Shown here piece by piece: positions 35,088 through 43,191 of a stretch of DNA of 57,537 nucleotides. Source of the stretch: Bryobacterales bacterium (GTDB taxonomy: Bacteria > Acidobacteriota > Terriglobia > Bryobacterales > UBA6623); the NCBI GenBank assembly GCA_028819215.1, contig JAPPMG010000103.1, positions 1 through 57,537 on the forward strand, in the 5' to 3' direction. Position numbers and translations under genes: made by a program. Below the pieces are notes generated by a model, which saw only the letters and a list, made by a program, of their open reading frames with translations, made no database searches and had not been told where the DNA came from. The number at the start of each line of letters is the position of its first letter. Position 1 is the stretch's first letter.

Positions 35088-35954
35088 ATGTGCGATGAGA
35101 TGACCGTTGCCGACAACGACAGGTACCTGAGCGCGAACGAAATGACGAGGCGGCAGTTTGGAGCCGGATCGGCCGGAGCGGGACTGGCGGTGCTCTTCAC
35201 CCGCAGCGCGAACGCACAGGCCGTGACCGTATCCGATGTCGACGTCAAGACTCCCGATGGCGTAGCCGATTGCTATTTCGTGCATCCTTCGAGCGGGCGC
35301 CACCCCGGTGTTCTGATCTGGCCCGATGCCTTCGGATTGCGGCCAGCGATGAGGCAGATGGCCAAGCGGCTTGCCGAGTCGGGCTACTCGGTCTTGGTTG
35401 TCAATCAATACTACAGATCGCAACGGGCACCCATCGTGGGCAGCACGGACTTCTCCCAAGTGCGTGACACCGTCAGGCCTCTGATGGCATCACTGAATCC
35501 AAATACCCACGTGACGGACGCTAAGGCGTTCGTCAGTTTCCTCGATAGCCAGCCGTCGGTTGATGGCACCCGGAAGATGGGGACGATGGGCTATTGCATG
35601 GGTGGGCCGATCACGATGCGGACGGCGGCAGCCGTACCCGACCGGATCGGCGCCGGGGCCTCGTTCCACGGAGGGGGCCTCGTAACCGACCGGCCGGACA
35701 GTCCGCACTTGCTCGTTCCCAAGATGACGGCGCACTATCTGTTCGCGATCGCCGAGAATGACGACACGAGACAGCCCGAGGCGAAGGATGTTCTACGCGA
35801 CGCGTTCGCCCAGGCGGGACTGCCAGCGGAGATCGAGGTGTACGAGGGTGCGATGCACGGCTGGTGCCCGCCGGACACTCAGGTGTACCACGAGGCCCAA
35901 GCGGAGAGGGCTTGGAGCCGAATGCTCGCCTTGTTCGAGCGGGCGCTCGGCTAG
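35088..35954 (+). CDS. Dienelactone hydrolase-family protein with Tat signal
   Basis: 288 residues. The N-terminus carries TRRQFGAGSAGAGLAVLF, a twin-arginine signal, so the protein is exported folded, which is unusual for a family that is normally cytoplasmic. The dienelactone hydrolase core includes WPDAFGLRPAMRQMAKRL and the nucleophile Cys170 in MGYCMGG (Cys instead of Ser is typical for the family). The acid is near ENDDTR and the His is in AMHGWCP. It hydrolyses dienelactones or related esters. A TAGAAT lies at about 35021-35026. Divergent from the alpha/beta hydrolase gene. Confidence 0.9.
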   Translation: MCDEMTVADNDRYLSANEMTRRQFGAGSAGAGLAVLFTRSANAQAVTVSDVDVKTPDGVADCYFVHPSSGRHPGVLIWPDAFGLRPAMRQMAKRLAESGYSVLVVNQYYRSQRAPIVGSTDFSQVRDTVRPLMASLNPNTHVTDAKAFVSFLDSQPSVDGTRKMGTMGYCMGGPITMRTAAAVPDRIGAGASFHGGGLVTDRPDSPHLLVPKMTAHYLFAIAENDDTRQPEAKDVLRDAFAQAGLPAEIEVYEGAMHGWCPPDTQVYHEAQAERAWSRMLALFERALG

Positions 35955-36096
35955 CGAGCAACTAACCGACATATTCGCTGACGAATGTGAGGGGGCGCCT
36001 CGGTCAGGCGGCCTGCTGGTTCCAGGCTCCGAAGGCAGGTCTCGATGGATTTGCCCACGCGTTAGTGGAACTTGAGTGCGCCACATCAGATTGGCA

Positions 36097-36306
36097 CACC
36101 ATCTGTTTCAAGATCGAAACGGAATGAGAGGAAGACGGGCGCTGGATCGCCCAAGTCGTGGCCTGCCCGGCGTGATGGAGTATCGCTAGACCCGGGCCGA
36201 TGCGATCGGCACGGTTGAGGCGTTGGCACTTCGTGTCTTGGCGGAACGAGTCGAGGCGGGCGTGGACTCTGTCGAATCACTTGAGATCCGTTTTGCGGCT
36301 GCATGA
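36097..36306 (+). pseudogene. hicB: HicB antitoxin pseudogene
   Basis: Reading across one frame change gives ICFKIETE*EEDGRWIAQVV, then LPGVMEYR*TRADAIGTVEA and LALRVLAERVEAG, ending ESLEIRFAAA. This is HicB with three lesions: TGA at 36125-36127 where the family has Arg (CGA), a small deletion near 36163 changing frame, and TAG at 36187-36189 where Gln or Thr-like residues occur. Intact relatives read EEDGRWIAEVPALPGVMAYG. A degenerate hicA follows immediately, so the whole locus is dead. This is the only TA locus here whose antitoxin is clearly broken too. Confidence 0.8.
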
Positions 36307-36496
36307 GTGCGTAGTGCAGTGCTCGAGCGCACCGGGTGCTGCCGCGCTCGAACGCATAGGGTCGGGCGTCAAGCACCTACCCGAGTCTCACCCGGTTCAA
36401 ACACGCGACAATACACCCGATTCAGTGTTCGCATTCCATGACCGCGAAGAAATCGGAGCCCGCGAGCGTGTGACGGTAGGATTGAAAGGAAACTGA
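36303..36496 (+). pseudogene. hicA: HicA toxin pseudogene
   Basis: The ATG at 36303 overlaps the hicB stop. The reading MSA*CSARAHRVL then shifts frame to AALERIGSGVKHL and ends SVFAFHDREEIGARERVTVG. The subfamily with IGWTVKR...GSHR...YVFAFHDREEIGP is recognisable, but TAG at codon 4 and a one-base frameshift near 36340 disrupt it. The catalytic GSH site is also altered (ESHP). It lies directly upstream of another damaged TA locus. Confidence 0.75.
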
Positions 36497-36503
36497 TATC
36501 AGG

Positions 36504-36734
36504 ATGAGTTCGATACTCATTAGAGACATAGCACCCGAGACGCTTCGTTCTCTAGAGAGCCTGGCGCGGGTTCACCACCGTTCGTTGCAACGTGAGCTGC
36601 ACGCAATCTTGGAACGAGCTGCTCAGATGGCTCCGCCTGAAGTGGGCGAGCGCCGCCTGAAACTAGCAACAGTCAGCGTCGGAAGTACGGCTACATGGAG
36701 ACGGGACCAAATCTATGGACGCGACGGTCCGTGA
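36504..36734 (+). CDS. FitA-like ribbon-helix-helix antitoxin
   Basis: 76 residues. SSILIRDIAPETLRSLESLA and HHRSLQRELHAILERAAQMA match the Arc/FitA ribbon-helix-helix domain (ILIRDI strand, two helices). The remaining 35 residues form a toxin-binding tail. These antitoxins bind operator DNA as dimers and inhibit a PIN toxin. The toxin reading frame begins inside this gene (20-base overlap) but is interrupted by TGA, so this antitoxin is effectively an orphan. Confidence 0.8.
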   Translation: MSSILIRDIAPETLRSLESLARVHHRSLQRELHAILERAAQMAPPEVGERRLKLATVSVGSTATWRRDQIYGRDGP

Positions 36735-37179
36735 GATTCTGTTCCTAGACTCCAATGTGCTCTTGACCGTGACCGATGTTTGACGGCCGTTGCACCAAGA
36801 GGCGCAGAGGATCTTCTCCAAGGCAGGCCAGCAGGGATTCCATCTAGCCCTGGGCGGCCAGATCTTGCGCGAGTATCTGGCGGTAGCCACACGGCCGGCG
36901 GAGGCGAACGGTCTCGGACTCCCGGTTCCGGAGGCCGTGGCAAATGTTGAGCGCTTCTTGGAGTTCGCGAACCTGTTCGAGGAATCCGAGGCAGTTGCGT
37001 TGCGCTTGCGTGAGCTCGCCAAGAATTTCGACGTTCGAGGTCCGCATATTCACGACGCCAACATCGTGGCGACAATGCTGGTCCATCACATTCCGCTCCT
37101 TGTCACTCAGAACAGCAAAGACTTCATAGGCTTCGGGACAATCAAGACCTTGGCGATCGACGATATCCAATACTCCTAG
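36715..37179 (+). pseudogene. PIN-domain toxin (FitB/VapC type) with nonsense codon
   Basis: An ATG at 36715 starts a PIN protein, EILFLDSNVLLTVTDV, but codon 23 is TGA (36781-36783). The frame continues unbroken to 37179 with RPLHQEAQRIF, the conserved GQILREYLAVATRPAEANG, the third catalytic Asp in IHDANIVATML, and VTQNSKDF. Intact relatives have Gly or Glu at the stop position, so a single GGA or GAA to TGA change explains it. Total length 154 codons, normal for the family. Translation restart at the TTG of 36790 would lack the first catalytic Asp. Confidence 0.85.
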
Positions 37180-37943
37180 TTCAGAGGGCGCACGCAACGA
37201 AACCCGATATTAGGACTCCGCTCTTCGGGTCGCGCATAGCTCCGCTGCGCGCAGGTCAAGAATTTCGGCACGTCAGACCAAGACCCGCCACGTAACATCC
37301 GGTACCTGCCATCAGCAGGCCCAGTAGGGTTCTCGGCCGGCGACCGGCCGTAGTAGTCCTTCTCGTAAAGATCCGCCACCCACTCCCAGACGTTGCCCGC
37401 CATGTCGCACAATCCGAAGCCGTTCTTTGGGTAACTGCAGACCGCCTTTGGACCTTTGACCGAGTCGTAGTGAGCTTTGGTCTCGTCGAGCTCGTCGTCG
37501 CCCCACGGATGCCGAGCAGACTCCAAGCCTCCGCGACAAGCTCGTTCCCATTCGGCCTCAGTCGGGAGGCGTTTTCCGCGCCACTCGCAATACGCAGCAG
37601 CCTCGTCCCATGTGACGTTCGCCACCGGGTCGTCACTGTGCCCATCGGGAGGCTGCCCGTCCGGCCAGTAGTGCGGCACTCGCACGTTACCGCCCGACGC
37701 GGCGACGAATTCTGCGTACTGGCGGTTCGTCACCTCATGCACGTCCATATCGAACCCGCTCAGCGTCACCCTATGGACCGGGCGGTCGTCTCGCAGGATG
37801 TGGGGAACCCACTTCAGGCCATCGTCGGGAAGGGCATGAGACCGGCCCATCGCGAACTCCCCGGCTGGGATGCGCACCATTCCCGCATCTTGCGCGAGAG
37901 CCGATGCGATGGCTAGCAGAGCGAATGCCCCGAGTCTAGCCAT
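37176..37943 (-). CDS. SUMF1/formylglycine-generating-fold protein without FGE cysteines
   Basis: 255 residues from the ATG at 37943, with a signal peptide (MARLGAFALLAIASALAQ). The SUMF1 (C-type lectin) fold is clear: MVRIPAGEFAMG, DVHEVTNRQYAEFV, CEWRGKRLPTEAEWERACRG, GNVWEWVADLY, MLRGGSWSDV and NIGFRCVR. True formylglycine-generating enzymes carry two Cys in GGS-x2-C-x4-C; here the segment is GGSWSDVPKFLTCAQRS, lacking that pair. It is therefore unlikely to activate the sulfatases and is probably a structural or binding SUMF1-domain protein. Overlaps the DUF1501 gene by 8 bases. Confidence 0.85.
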   Translation of the reverse strand: MARLGAFALLAIASALAQDAGMVRIPAGEFAMGRSHALPDDGLKWVPHILRDDRPVHRVTLSGFDMDVHEVTNRQYAEFVAASGGNVRVPHYWPDGQPPDGHSDDPVANVTWDEAAAYCEWRGKRLPTEAEWERACRGGLESARHPWGDDELDETKAHYDSVKGPKAVCSYPKNGFGLCDMAGNVWEWVADLYEKDYYGRSPAENPTGPADGRYRMLRGGSWSDVPKFLTCAQRSYARPEERSPNIGFRCVRPLN

Positions 37944-39327
37944 AGATGGAACTGATCTCGTCGGTCGGAATCCAGCCGGGCGCGCCCAGCTCGTCCACAT
38001 AAGCGTAAGTGCGCTTCGACGGGGTGTCGTGGACCTTCTTTGACCAGTCGATGCCAAGCGCCGAATACATGGTTGCAACCACATTCTCGATGCGCGGCTG
38101 TTCTTTGCGGTGCCAGCCGGTCTCCAAGCATTCGGCGCCATCGGCGTCGGTCTCGCCCAGGATCAGGCCGGGCTCCACGCCCGCGCCGCCGAACAGGGCT
38201 GGGTAGACCTTGTTGTAGTGATCTCTGCCGTGCAGGTTGTTGAGTGCGCCCGGCGTCCGGCCGAATTCGCTCATGGCAACCACTAAGGTTTCGTCGAGGA
38301 CGCTTTGGTGCGGGTTTGTCGGCGATGCCATCGTCGCCAGATCCCCGACCAAGGCCGAAAACGCGCGATCGAATTCGGCGCACAGCTTGTAGTGGTTTGT
38401 CTCCTTGGAATGGTCCCAGATGTACTTGTGATGGTCCCAGCCGGGGTGGCAGATATGCACGTAGCGCGTTCCGGCGTCGGTTGCCAGCATGTTACGGGCC
38501 AAGATGCATGACGTGGCCACGTCAGTGTCGCCGTAGCGTTCGCGGTCCTTGGCGGTGATTTCGAAGGCTTGCGTCCAGCGCTGGTCTGTCAGCAATTGGT
38601 GCGCGGCATCGTAGAAGTTCTCGTAGCTGGACATGCGGCGCTCGAAGCCGGCCACGCGCCCGCGTTGCGCCTCGCGCAGTCTCGCCAGCAACTGCCAGCG
38701 CTCGTCCACCAGATCCAAGGCCGCTTCGCTCAAGGACGAGCCCTGCCCGGCAATCTCGGGATTGATGTCCACCACGGAGAAGCGCGGATCCAGGAAGCCC
38801 GTAGAGAGCGCACCCGGGAACGCCTTCTCCAAGTTGAACGACATATACGTTGGAAAGGTGTCGTTCGAACCGCGCCGCGATTCCAACTCCATCGCCACCA
38901 CCGAGCCGATCGCCGGGATCTCGCTGGCGAATGCCAGGTTCAGGGGCCTTCCGGTCTGCACATACGTCTGCCCGCGGAAATGCACCTCTTCGTGGCTGAG
39001 CAGGGTGCGCAGGATCGCGAACTTGTCGATATGTTGCTTGAAGTTCGGAAAGAGCTTCTCGGAAAGGTACAGGCCTTCGCGGTGCTTGGTCACCGCGAGG
39101 TCATCTGGAGTCCCCGCGGTCTCCTTGAAATCCCAGGATTCGAGGTGGCTGATCGCGCCGTTGATCTCGTAGAACAGCACATTCCGGGCGTTCCCGCGCG
39201 GCGTGACGTTCGAGCCAGCCGACACCCGCCTAGGCATAAACCCGTCCACTGCCGCGGACGCTAGGCCAATGCCGCCCAACCGCAAGGCATCCCGCCTCGT
39301 TCCAAATGCTTCCGCAACGGTCTTCAT
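37936..39327 (-). CDS. DUF1501 protein, Tat-exported
   Basis: 463 residues. The N-terminus TRRDALRLGGIGLASAAVDG is a twin-arginine signal. The DUF1501 domain has the alkaline-phosphatase-like fold, with ISHLESWDFKE (usual SHxDxxDPK), ILRTLLSHEE, HICHPGWDHH and VAMSEFGRTPG as landmarks. DUF1501 proteins are encoded next to DUF1549/DUF1553 cytochrome-like proteins throughout Planctomycetes and Acidobacteria; their reaction is unknown. It is the middle gene of a three-gene operon, between the DUF1549/1553 protein and the SUMF1-like protein. The first landmark differs slightly from consensus. Confidence 0.9.
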   Translation of the reverse strand: MKTVAEAFGTRRDALRLGGIGLASAAVDGFMPRRVSAGSNVTPRGNARNVLFYEINGAISHLESWDFKETAGTPDDLAVTKHREGLYLSEKLFPNFKQHIDKFAILRTLLSHEEVHFRGQTYVQTGRPLNLAFASEIPAIGSVVAMELESRRGSNDTFPTYMSFNLEKAFPGALSTGFLDPRFSVVDINPEIAGQGSSLSEAALDLVDERWQLLARLREAQRGRVAGFERRMSSYENFYDAAHQLLTDQRWTQAFEITAKDRERYGDTDVATSCILARNMLATDAGTRYVHICHPGWDHHKYIWDHSKETNHYKLCAEFDRAFSALVGDLATMASPTNPHQSVLDETLVVAMSEFGRTPGALNNLHGRDHYNKVYPALFGGAGVEPGLILGETDADGAECLETGWHRKEQPRIENVVATMYSALGIDWSKKVHDTPSKRTYAYVDELGAPGWIPTDEISSIYG

Positions 39328-39349
39328 GGGTTGGCCCCCGCTCGCAGTC

Positions 39350-41194
39350 CTAGTGGTTGAAGAAGAACTCCACGTTGTTGATCAGCGCCCACTGCAGGTT
39401 CTCGGCGCCTCGCGTCCGGTCTGTCGACAGTTCCGCCAGCGCGACTTGCTTCTCGTCTTCTGACGGTGAACGTGCCAGAGTCGCGAGAAACAGTTCGTCG
39501 ACTACCCTCTCGTCATCGCTGTAGCTGTCCAGCAGCCGCTGCACGCGGCTGTCCTTGTCCGCCTTGACGCGCTCGCTCAGGATGGGCGACTGCATCAGCG
39601 CCAGTGGCTGGCGCACGGAGCCGTTCAGAGGCTTCGGGGGGTTGCGCCTGGTCGACTGTCCGAATGTTCGCAGCAGGTACTTCAGGTCGGTCCCGCCCTT
39701 CGGCTCGCTGAGTTGCATGGCCATGCCCACTTCTGCATCGCCGAACTTGAACTTGCCGGGCCGGCTGGTGGAGATCACGATGGCATCGTGCAACTCCTCT
39801 GCTGTCAGCATCCTCACGAACTTCCTCGCAAAGTAGGACTTGTAGTTCGGATGCCAGTCGCCGGGGAAGCTGGCCGAGAGTTGGTAGGCGCTCGAGTTGC
39901 AGATCCGTCGGAACAGATGCTTGAGGCTGTAGCCCGCCTCTCGGAAGTCTGTCGCCATGGCATCCAAGAGAGCCGGGTGGCTGGGCTGGAGCTGCCATCC
40001 CTCGGGGATGTTTGCAGGATCTTGCCGCGCTAGGTCGAACTCGTCGTAAGGCTCGACGATTCCGTACCCCATCAGCTGCTTCCAGAATAGGTTGGCGGTA
40101 GCCTTGGCGAATTGAGGGTGGCTTGTCAGGATGCGGGCTAAGCCATCGCGCGGGTATTCGCCCTCCCGCGGTTTTTCGTCCGTGAGCACGAACTTCGGTG
40201 CCGACTCGCCGCCCCAGCGAGCCACCCTTAGCATGCTCTCCCCGAGTGTGTCGTAGCCGGGGGCTAAGTCGTCGACGAGGAACTCGTTGGCCTTGACGTC
40301 GCCGTCTTCCCAATACATCATGTACCGGGTATTTCCCAAGAACGCTGCCTGGCGGTGGAAGTCGTTGCGCGTCTTGCCTGTGAGGTAGACGTTGACTTCC
40401 TCCAGGTGATTGACGCCGTCGTGGCATGAGATGCACGACAGGTTGATGCCGAGAAATGCCTTCCCGTAGAGCACGGTGAGTTCGTCGTGCGTGTCGAGCT
40501 GGTGCACCATGCCCCAGTCGTGCCCGTCATCCGGCTGCGCCTTCCCCTGCACGTGTTCGCGCGCGATCACGTTGGAAGCGGCTAGCACGTTGCTGCTCTT
40601 GCCTGCCGAGGTAACGATGGCGCGCACCCATTCGTCGTAAGGGCGGTCCGAGCGCAGGTTTTCCTTCAGCCAGTAGTGGAATAGCTCACGCCCCCTGCCC
40701 ATCTTGCCGTTGGCGCGGAACAGGTCCATGTAGAAGTAGGCCCATTTCTCGGCGAATGCCTCGCGGGCAAGCAACTCCTCGATCTTCGCCGAGCGCTTGC
40801 CGGGATCCTCGTCAGCCACGAACGAGCGCACGTCTGCGGGCGTGGGTATGCGCCCAATCAGGTCAAGCTGGACGCGGCGCAGAAACTCTGCATCACCCGC
40901 CTCCGGGGCGTGAGGAATGCCGTCGCGCTCGATCTTGTCGAAGATGTGGTCGTCGATGAAGTTGCGGCGCACGGCAGGAGCCGTGTCGGTAACCTCAACG
41001 TCTCCTGCGACCCGCTCGGTGAGCGTCGCCGCGTCGGCGGCTGCGTCCCGTCCCTTGACGAGCGGAGCGTGTGCCTTTCGGAATTGCTCAGGTGTGATTG
41101 ACTCTTCCCGGAGGGGCGGCTGATCAGTCTGCTGGGCGGCTGCGCCCAGCGCCGTCACAAGGAGAATCGCGGAAATTCTCATCGAAACCTGCAT
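39350..41194 (-). CDS. DUF1549/DUF1553 protein with one haem motif
   Basis: 614 residues from the ATG at 41194; the ATG four codons on (41182) is an equally good start of the signal peptide (MRISAILLVTALGAAAQ). DUF1549 (about 70-270) opens FLRRVQLDLIGRIPTPADVR. The motif CISCHDG near residue 255 is a possible c-type haem site. DUF1553 (330-600) shows ARILTSHPQFAKATANLFWK, SLKHLFRRICNSSAYQLS and NGSVRQPLALMQS. Believed to be an exported enzyme acting with DUF1501, possibly on glycans; function unproven. First gene of the operon, 22 bases before DUF1501. Confidence 0.9.
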   Translation of the reverse strand: MQVSMRISAILLVTALGAAAQQTDQPPLREESITPEQFRKAHAPLVKGRDAAADAATLTERVAGDVEVTDTAPAVRRNFIDDHIFDKIERDGIPHAPEAGDAEFLRRVQLDLIGRIPTPADVRSFVADEDPGKRSAKIEELLAREAFAEKWAYFYMDLFRANGKMGRGRELFHYWLKENLRSDRPYDEWVRAIVTSAGKSSNVLAASNVIAREHVQGKAQPDDGHDWGMVHQLDTHDELTVLYGKAFLGINLSCISCHDGVNHLEEVNVYLTGKTRNDFHRQAAFLGNTRYMMYWEDGDVKANEFLVDDLAPGYDTLGESMLRVARWGGESAPKFVLTDEKPREGEYPRDGLARILTSHPQFAKATANLFWKQLMGYGIVEPYDEFDLARQDPANIPEGWQLQPSHPALLDAMATDFREAGYSLKHLFRRICNSSAYQLSASFPGDWHPNYKSYFARKFVRMLTAEELHDAIVISTSRPGKFKFGDAEVGMAMQLSEPKGGTDLKYLLRTFGQSTRRNPPKPLNGSVRQPLALMQSPILSERVKADKDSRVQRLLDSYSDDERVVDELFLATLARSPSEDEKQVALAELSTDRTRGAENLQWALINNVEFFFNH

Positions 41195-41691
41195 GTCAGG
41201 ACAGCCGCATCCCACATGGATTATTTCATATCAGCGTCTGCTTGGGGCCCCGGATTAGGCTTCAATCGCGGATCTGCCATAGAATTCAGCTAGATCGCCG
41301 CACTCTCTTGGATGGAAATCTGTGCTGATCATCACGCCCGCGGATGGCATAGTTGCTCGGCCGTCTCCCCGGGTCGAGGTCGTCTGTGCGCACGTCACGA
41401 AATCTGAACCTCGGCACCAGCTGGACCCTGCGGCGATGCGCTTCGTACAGTTCGAAGCGACGCCGACGGGCGCCGTTACGCGACCGCGCCGAAGACAGCG
41501 CCCCACTTGGAGGGGATACTCTAAACGACTCAGGCCACTCAAGCTCGGGCGTATACGACTGTTGAAGAGGACTTCAAGGAGCCGCAGCGCCCGGCAGGGA
41601 GGTGGACGGCGATCTCAAGGAAGTTCGGCAGAGGCCAGTAGATTTGATCCACGGGATTAGGCGCTTGCGGATCTAAGGTGCCGGACCAGCG
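41195..41691. other. Intergenic region, nothing recognised
   Basis: About 500 bases between the DUF1553 operon and a small membrane ORF. Open frames on both strands have atypical composition and no family features. An AT-rich stretch (TATTTCATATC) at about 41221-41232 lies in the presumed promoter region of the minus-strand operon. Another decayed TA locus here is possible but I could not show one. Confidence 0.35.
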
Positions 41692-41823
41692 CTAGCCCGC
41701 TGCGGCGGCTAGTATGGCTAGGCAGGCAGTGCAGCCAACGGGCATGGCGATGAAGATCACTGCTAGCGCTGCGACAACACCCAGCGTGATCTTGAAGCCC
41801 TTGCTGAAGCTACTGTCGCTCAT
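41692..41823 (-). CDS. Small single-pass membrane protein (43 aa)
   Basis: From the ATG at 41823: MSDSSFSKGFKITLGVVAAL, then a hydrophobic segment with GCTACLAIL and an alanine-rich end. The pattern of polar N-terminus, Lys and one long hydrophobic helix with a CxxC is typical of small anchored proteins. It is divergent from the VCBS gene. I recognise no family and there is no homology support beyond composition, so it may be spurious. Confidence 0.4.
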   Translation of the reverse strand: MSDSSFSKGFKITLGVVAALAVIFIAMPVGCTACLAILAAAAG

Positions 41824-41908
41824 AAGCTCCAGACTGTACCATGCCTGCTGCAAGCCCATCCACAATTGGGACACTATGCTATTCATGCTGGAACTGAGGC
41901 GAAACACA

Positions 41909-43060
41909 ATGAGGATCCCGCTCAACCTGCTCCTTTGTATAGCGCTGGCCGCGGCCGTTCCCGGAGCCGCTAGCCAGTGGACGCGGCACGTCATCGCGAC
42001 CGGTTTCCCATGCCAGACCGCCGTGGCCGCCGACTTCACTGGCGATGGCCGACCGGATGTCATCGTCGATGCCCACGGCGAGACGCACCTCTATGTCGCG
42101 CCCTCTTGGGAGAAGGTGGTCATTGACGCCAAATGGCCCTTTCGTCCCGGAGAGCGCAACACGATCCACAGCGAGGTGCTCGACGTCGACTCCGATGGCG
42201 ATCCCGACTATATCGGTGCGGTGTACTCTCCCGGCCCGGTCTTCTGGCTCGAACGGCCGGACGATCCCCTGCGCGACCGCTGGATCATGCGGATCGTCGA
42301 TGCCGATGTCAACGGCACCCACGGGCTGATCAAGGGCGACATCGACGGTGACGGCCACCAGGACCTGGCTGGCAACAGCGCCCAGCCTAAGGATCCGTAT
42401 CCGAACTCATTGGTCTGGTGGCGCGTGCCGCAGGACCCGCGCTCGGCGGAAGAATGGCCGCGTTACGTCTTGGCCGACCAAGACGCACCGGGCTTGAGCC
42501 ACTACCTCGGCATCGGGGATCTCGACGGCGATGGGATAGCGGATGTGGTTTCCGCCGGCAAGGACGCGGTAACCGGGGGAGGGAATTGGTTCGCGTGGTG
42601 GAAGCAGCCCGAAAACGGCACCACCCCGTGGCTCAAGCGCACCATCGCGGTCAACCAGACCGGAGCCACCAACGCGTTACCTGCCGACCTCAACGGCGAT
42701 GGCGTGACGGACATCTTTGCCACCCGCGGCCATGGTAAGGGAGTGTTGTGGTTCGAGGGCCCGGATTTTGCGCTACATGAGATTGACCCCGAAATCGTGG
42801 GCCCGCATGACCTCGCGATCGGTGACATAGACGGTGATGGAGACGTTGACGGCGTTACCTGCGGCAAGGACAGCTACGTGGTCGCTTGGTACGAAAATGA
42901 CGGTACGGGTGGGTTTACCAAGCACGTCATCCACAGCGATCAGGCCGCGTATGACATCAGGCTAGTCGATATGGATGTGGATGGGGATCTCGACGTGCTG
43001 GTGGCCGGCCAGAACTCCAAGAACGTGGTCTGGTACGAGAACTTACTCAGTCCACGGTGA
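41909..43060 (+). CDS. Exported FG-GAP/VCBS-repeat protein
   Basis: 383 residues from the ATG at 41909, preceded by GAGG and starting a signal peptide (MRIPLNLLLCIALAAAVPG). At least six calcium-binding FG-GAP/VCBS units follow: DFTGDGRPDV, DVDSDGDPDY, DIDGDGHQDL, DLDGDGIADV, DLNGDGVTDI, DIDGDGDVDG and DMDVDGDLDV. These form an integrin-alpha-like propeller stabilised by calcium, used for binding outside the cell or at the envelope. No catalytic domain is seen. It covers the whole protein and matches the acidobacterial VCBS families of about 380 residues. Confidence 0.88.
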   Translation: MRIPLNLLLCIALAAAVPGAASQWTRHVIATGFPCQTAVAADFTGDGRPDVIVDAHGETHLYVAPSWEKVVIDAKWPFRPGERNTIHSEVLDVDSDGDPDYIGAVYSPGPVFWLERPDDPLRDRWIMRIVDADVNGTHGLIKGDIDGDGHQDLAGNSAQPKDPYPNSLVWWRVPQDPRSAEEWPRYVLADQDAPGLSHYLGIGDLDGDGIADVVSAGKDAVTGGGNWFAWWKQPENGTTPWLKRTIAVNQTGATNALPADLNGDGVTDIFATRGHGKGVLWFEGPDFALHEIDPEIVGPHDLAIGDIDGDGDVDGVTCGKDSYVVAWYENDGTGGFTKHVIHSDQAAYDIRLVDMDVDGDLDVLVAGQNSKNVVWYENLLSPR

Positions 43061-43179
43061 CTCGCTGGCCGCAGCTTGGCAGCCATCTCACGACCTTGCG
43101 CCGCAGCAACACACCCGCCCGGCCCAGCACACAAGTGCCGGCAGATCAAAAACGGACCTGGATGTGCAGGATTACGCCG

Positions 43180-43185
43180 TAAACT
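43180..43185 (+). promoter_or_regulatory. Candidate -10 box for PhoX-like gene (leaderless layout)
   Basis: TAAACT (TAnnnT) ends 6 bases before the ATG at 43192. No ribosome-binding site is possible in that space other than GTGGG, which is too close to the start. Confidence 0.4.
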
Positions 43186-43191
43186 AGTGGG

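Noticed and set aside
41322..41660. 112-codon plus-strand frame between the DUF1553 operon and the VCBS gene
   Set aside because: No domain, basic low-complexity end and no ribosome-binding site; left as unannotated gap.
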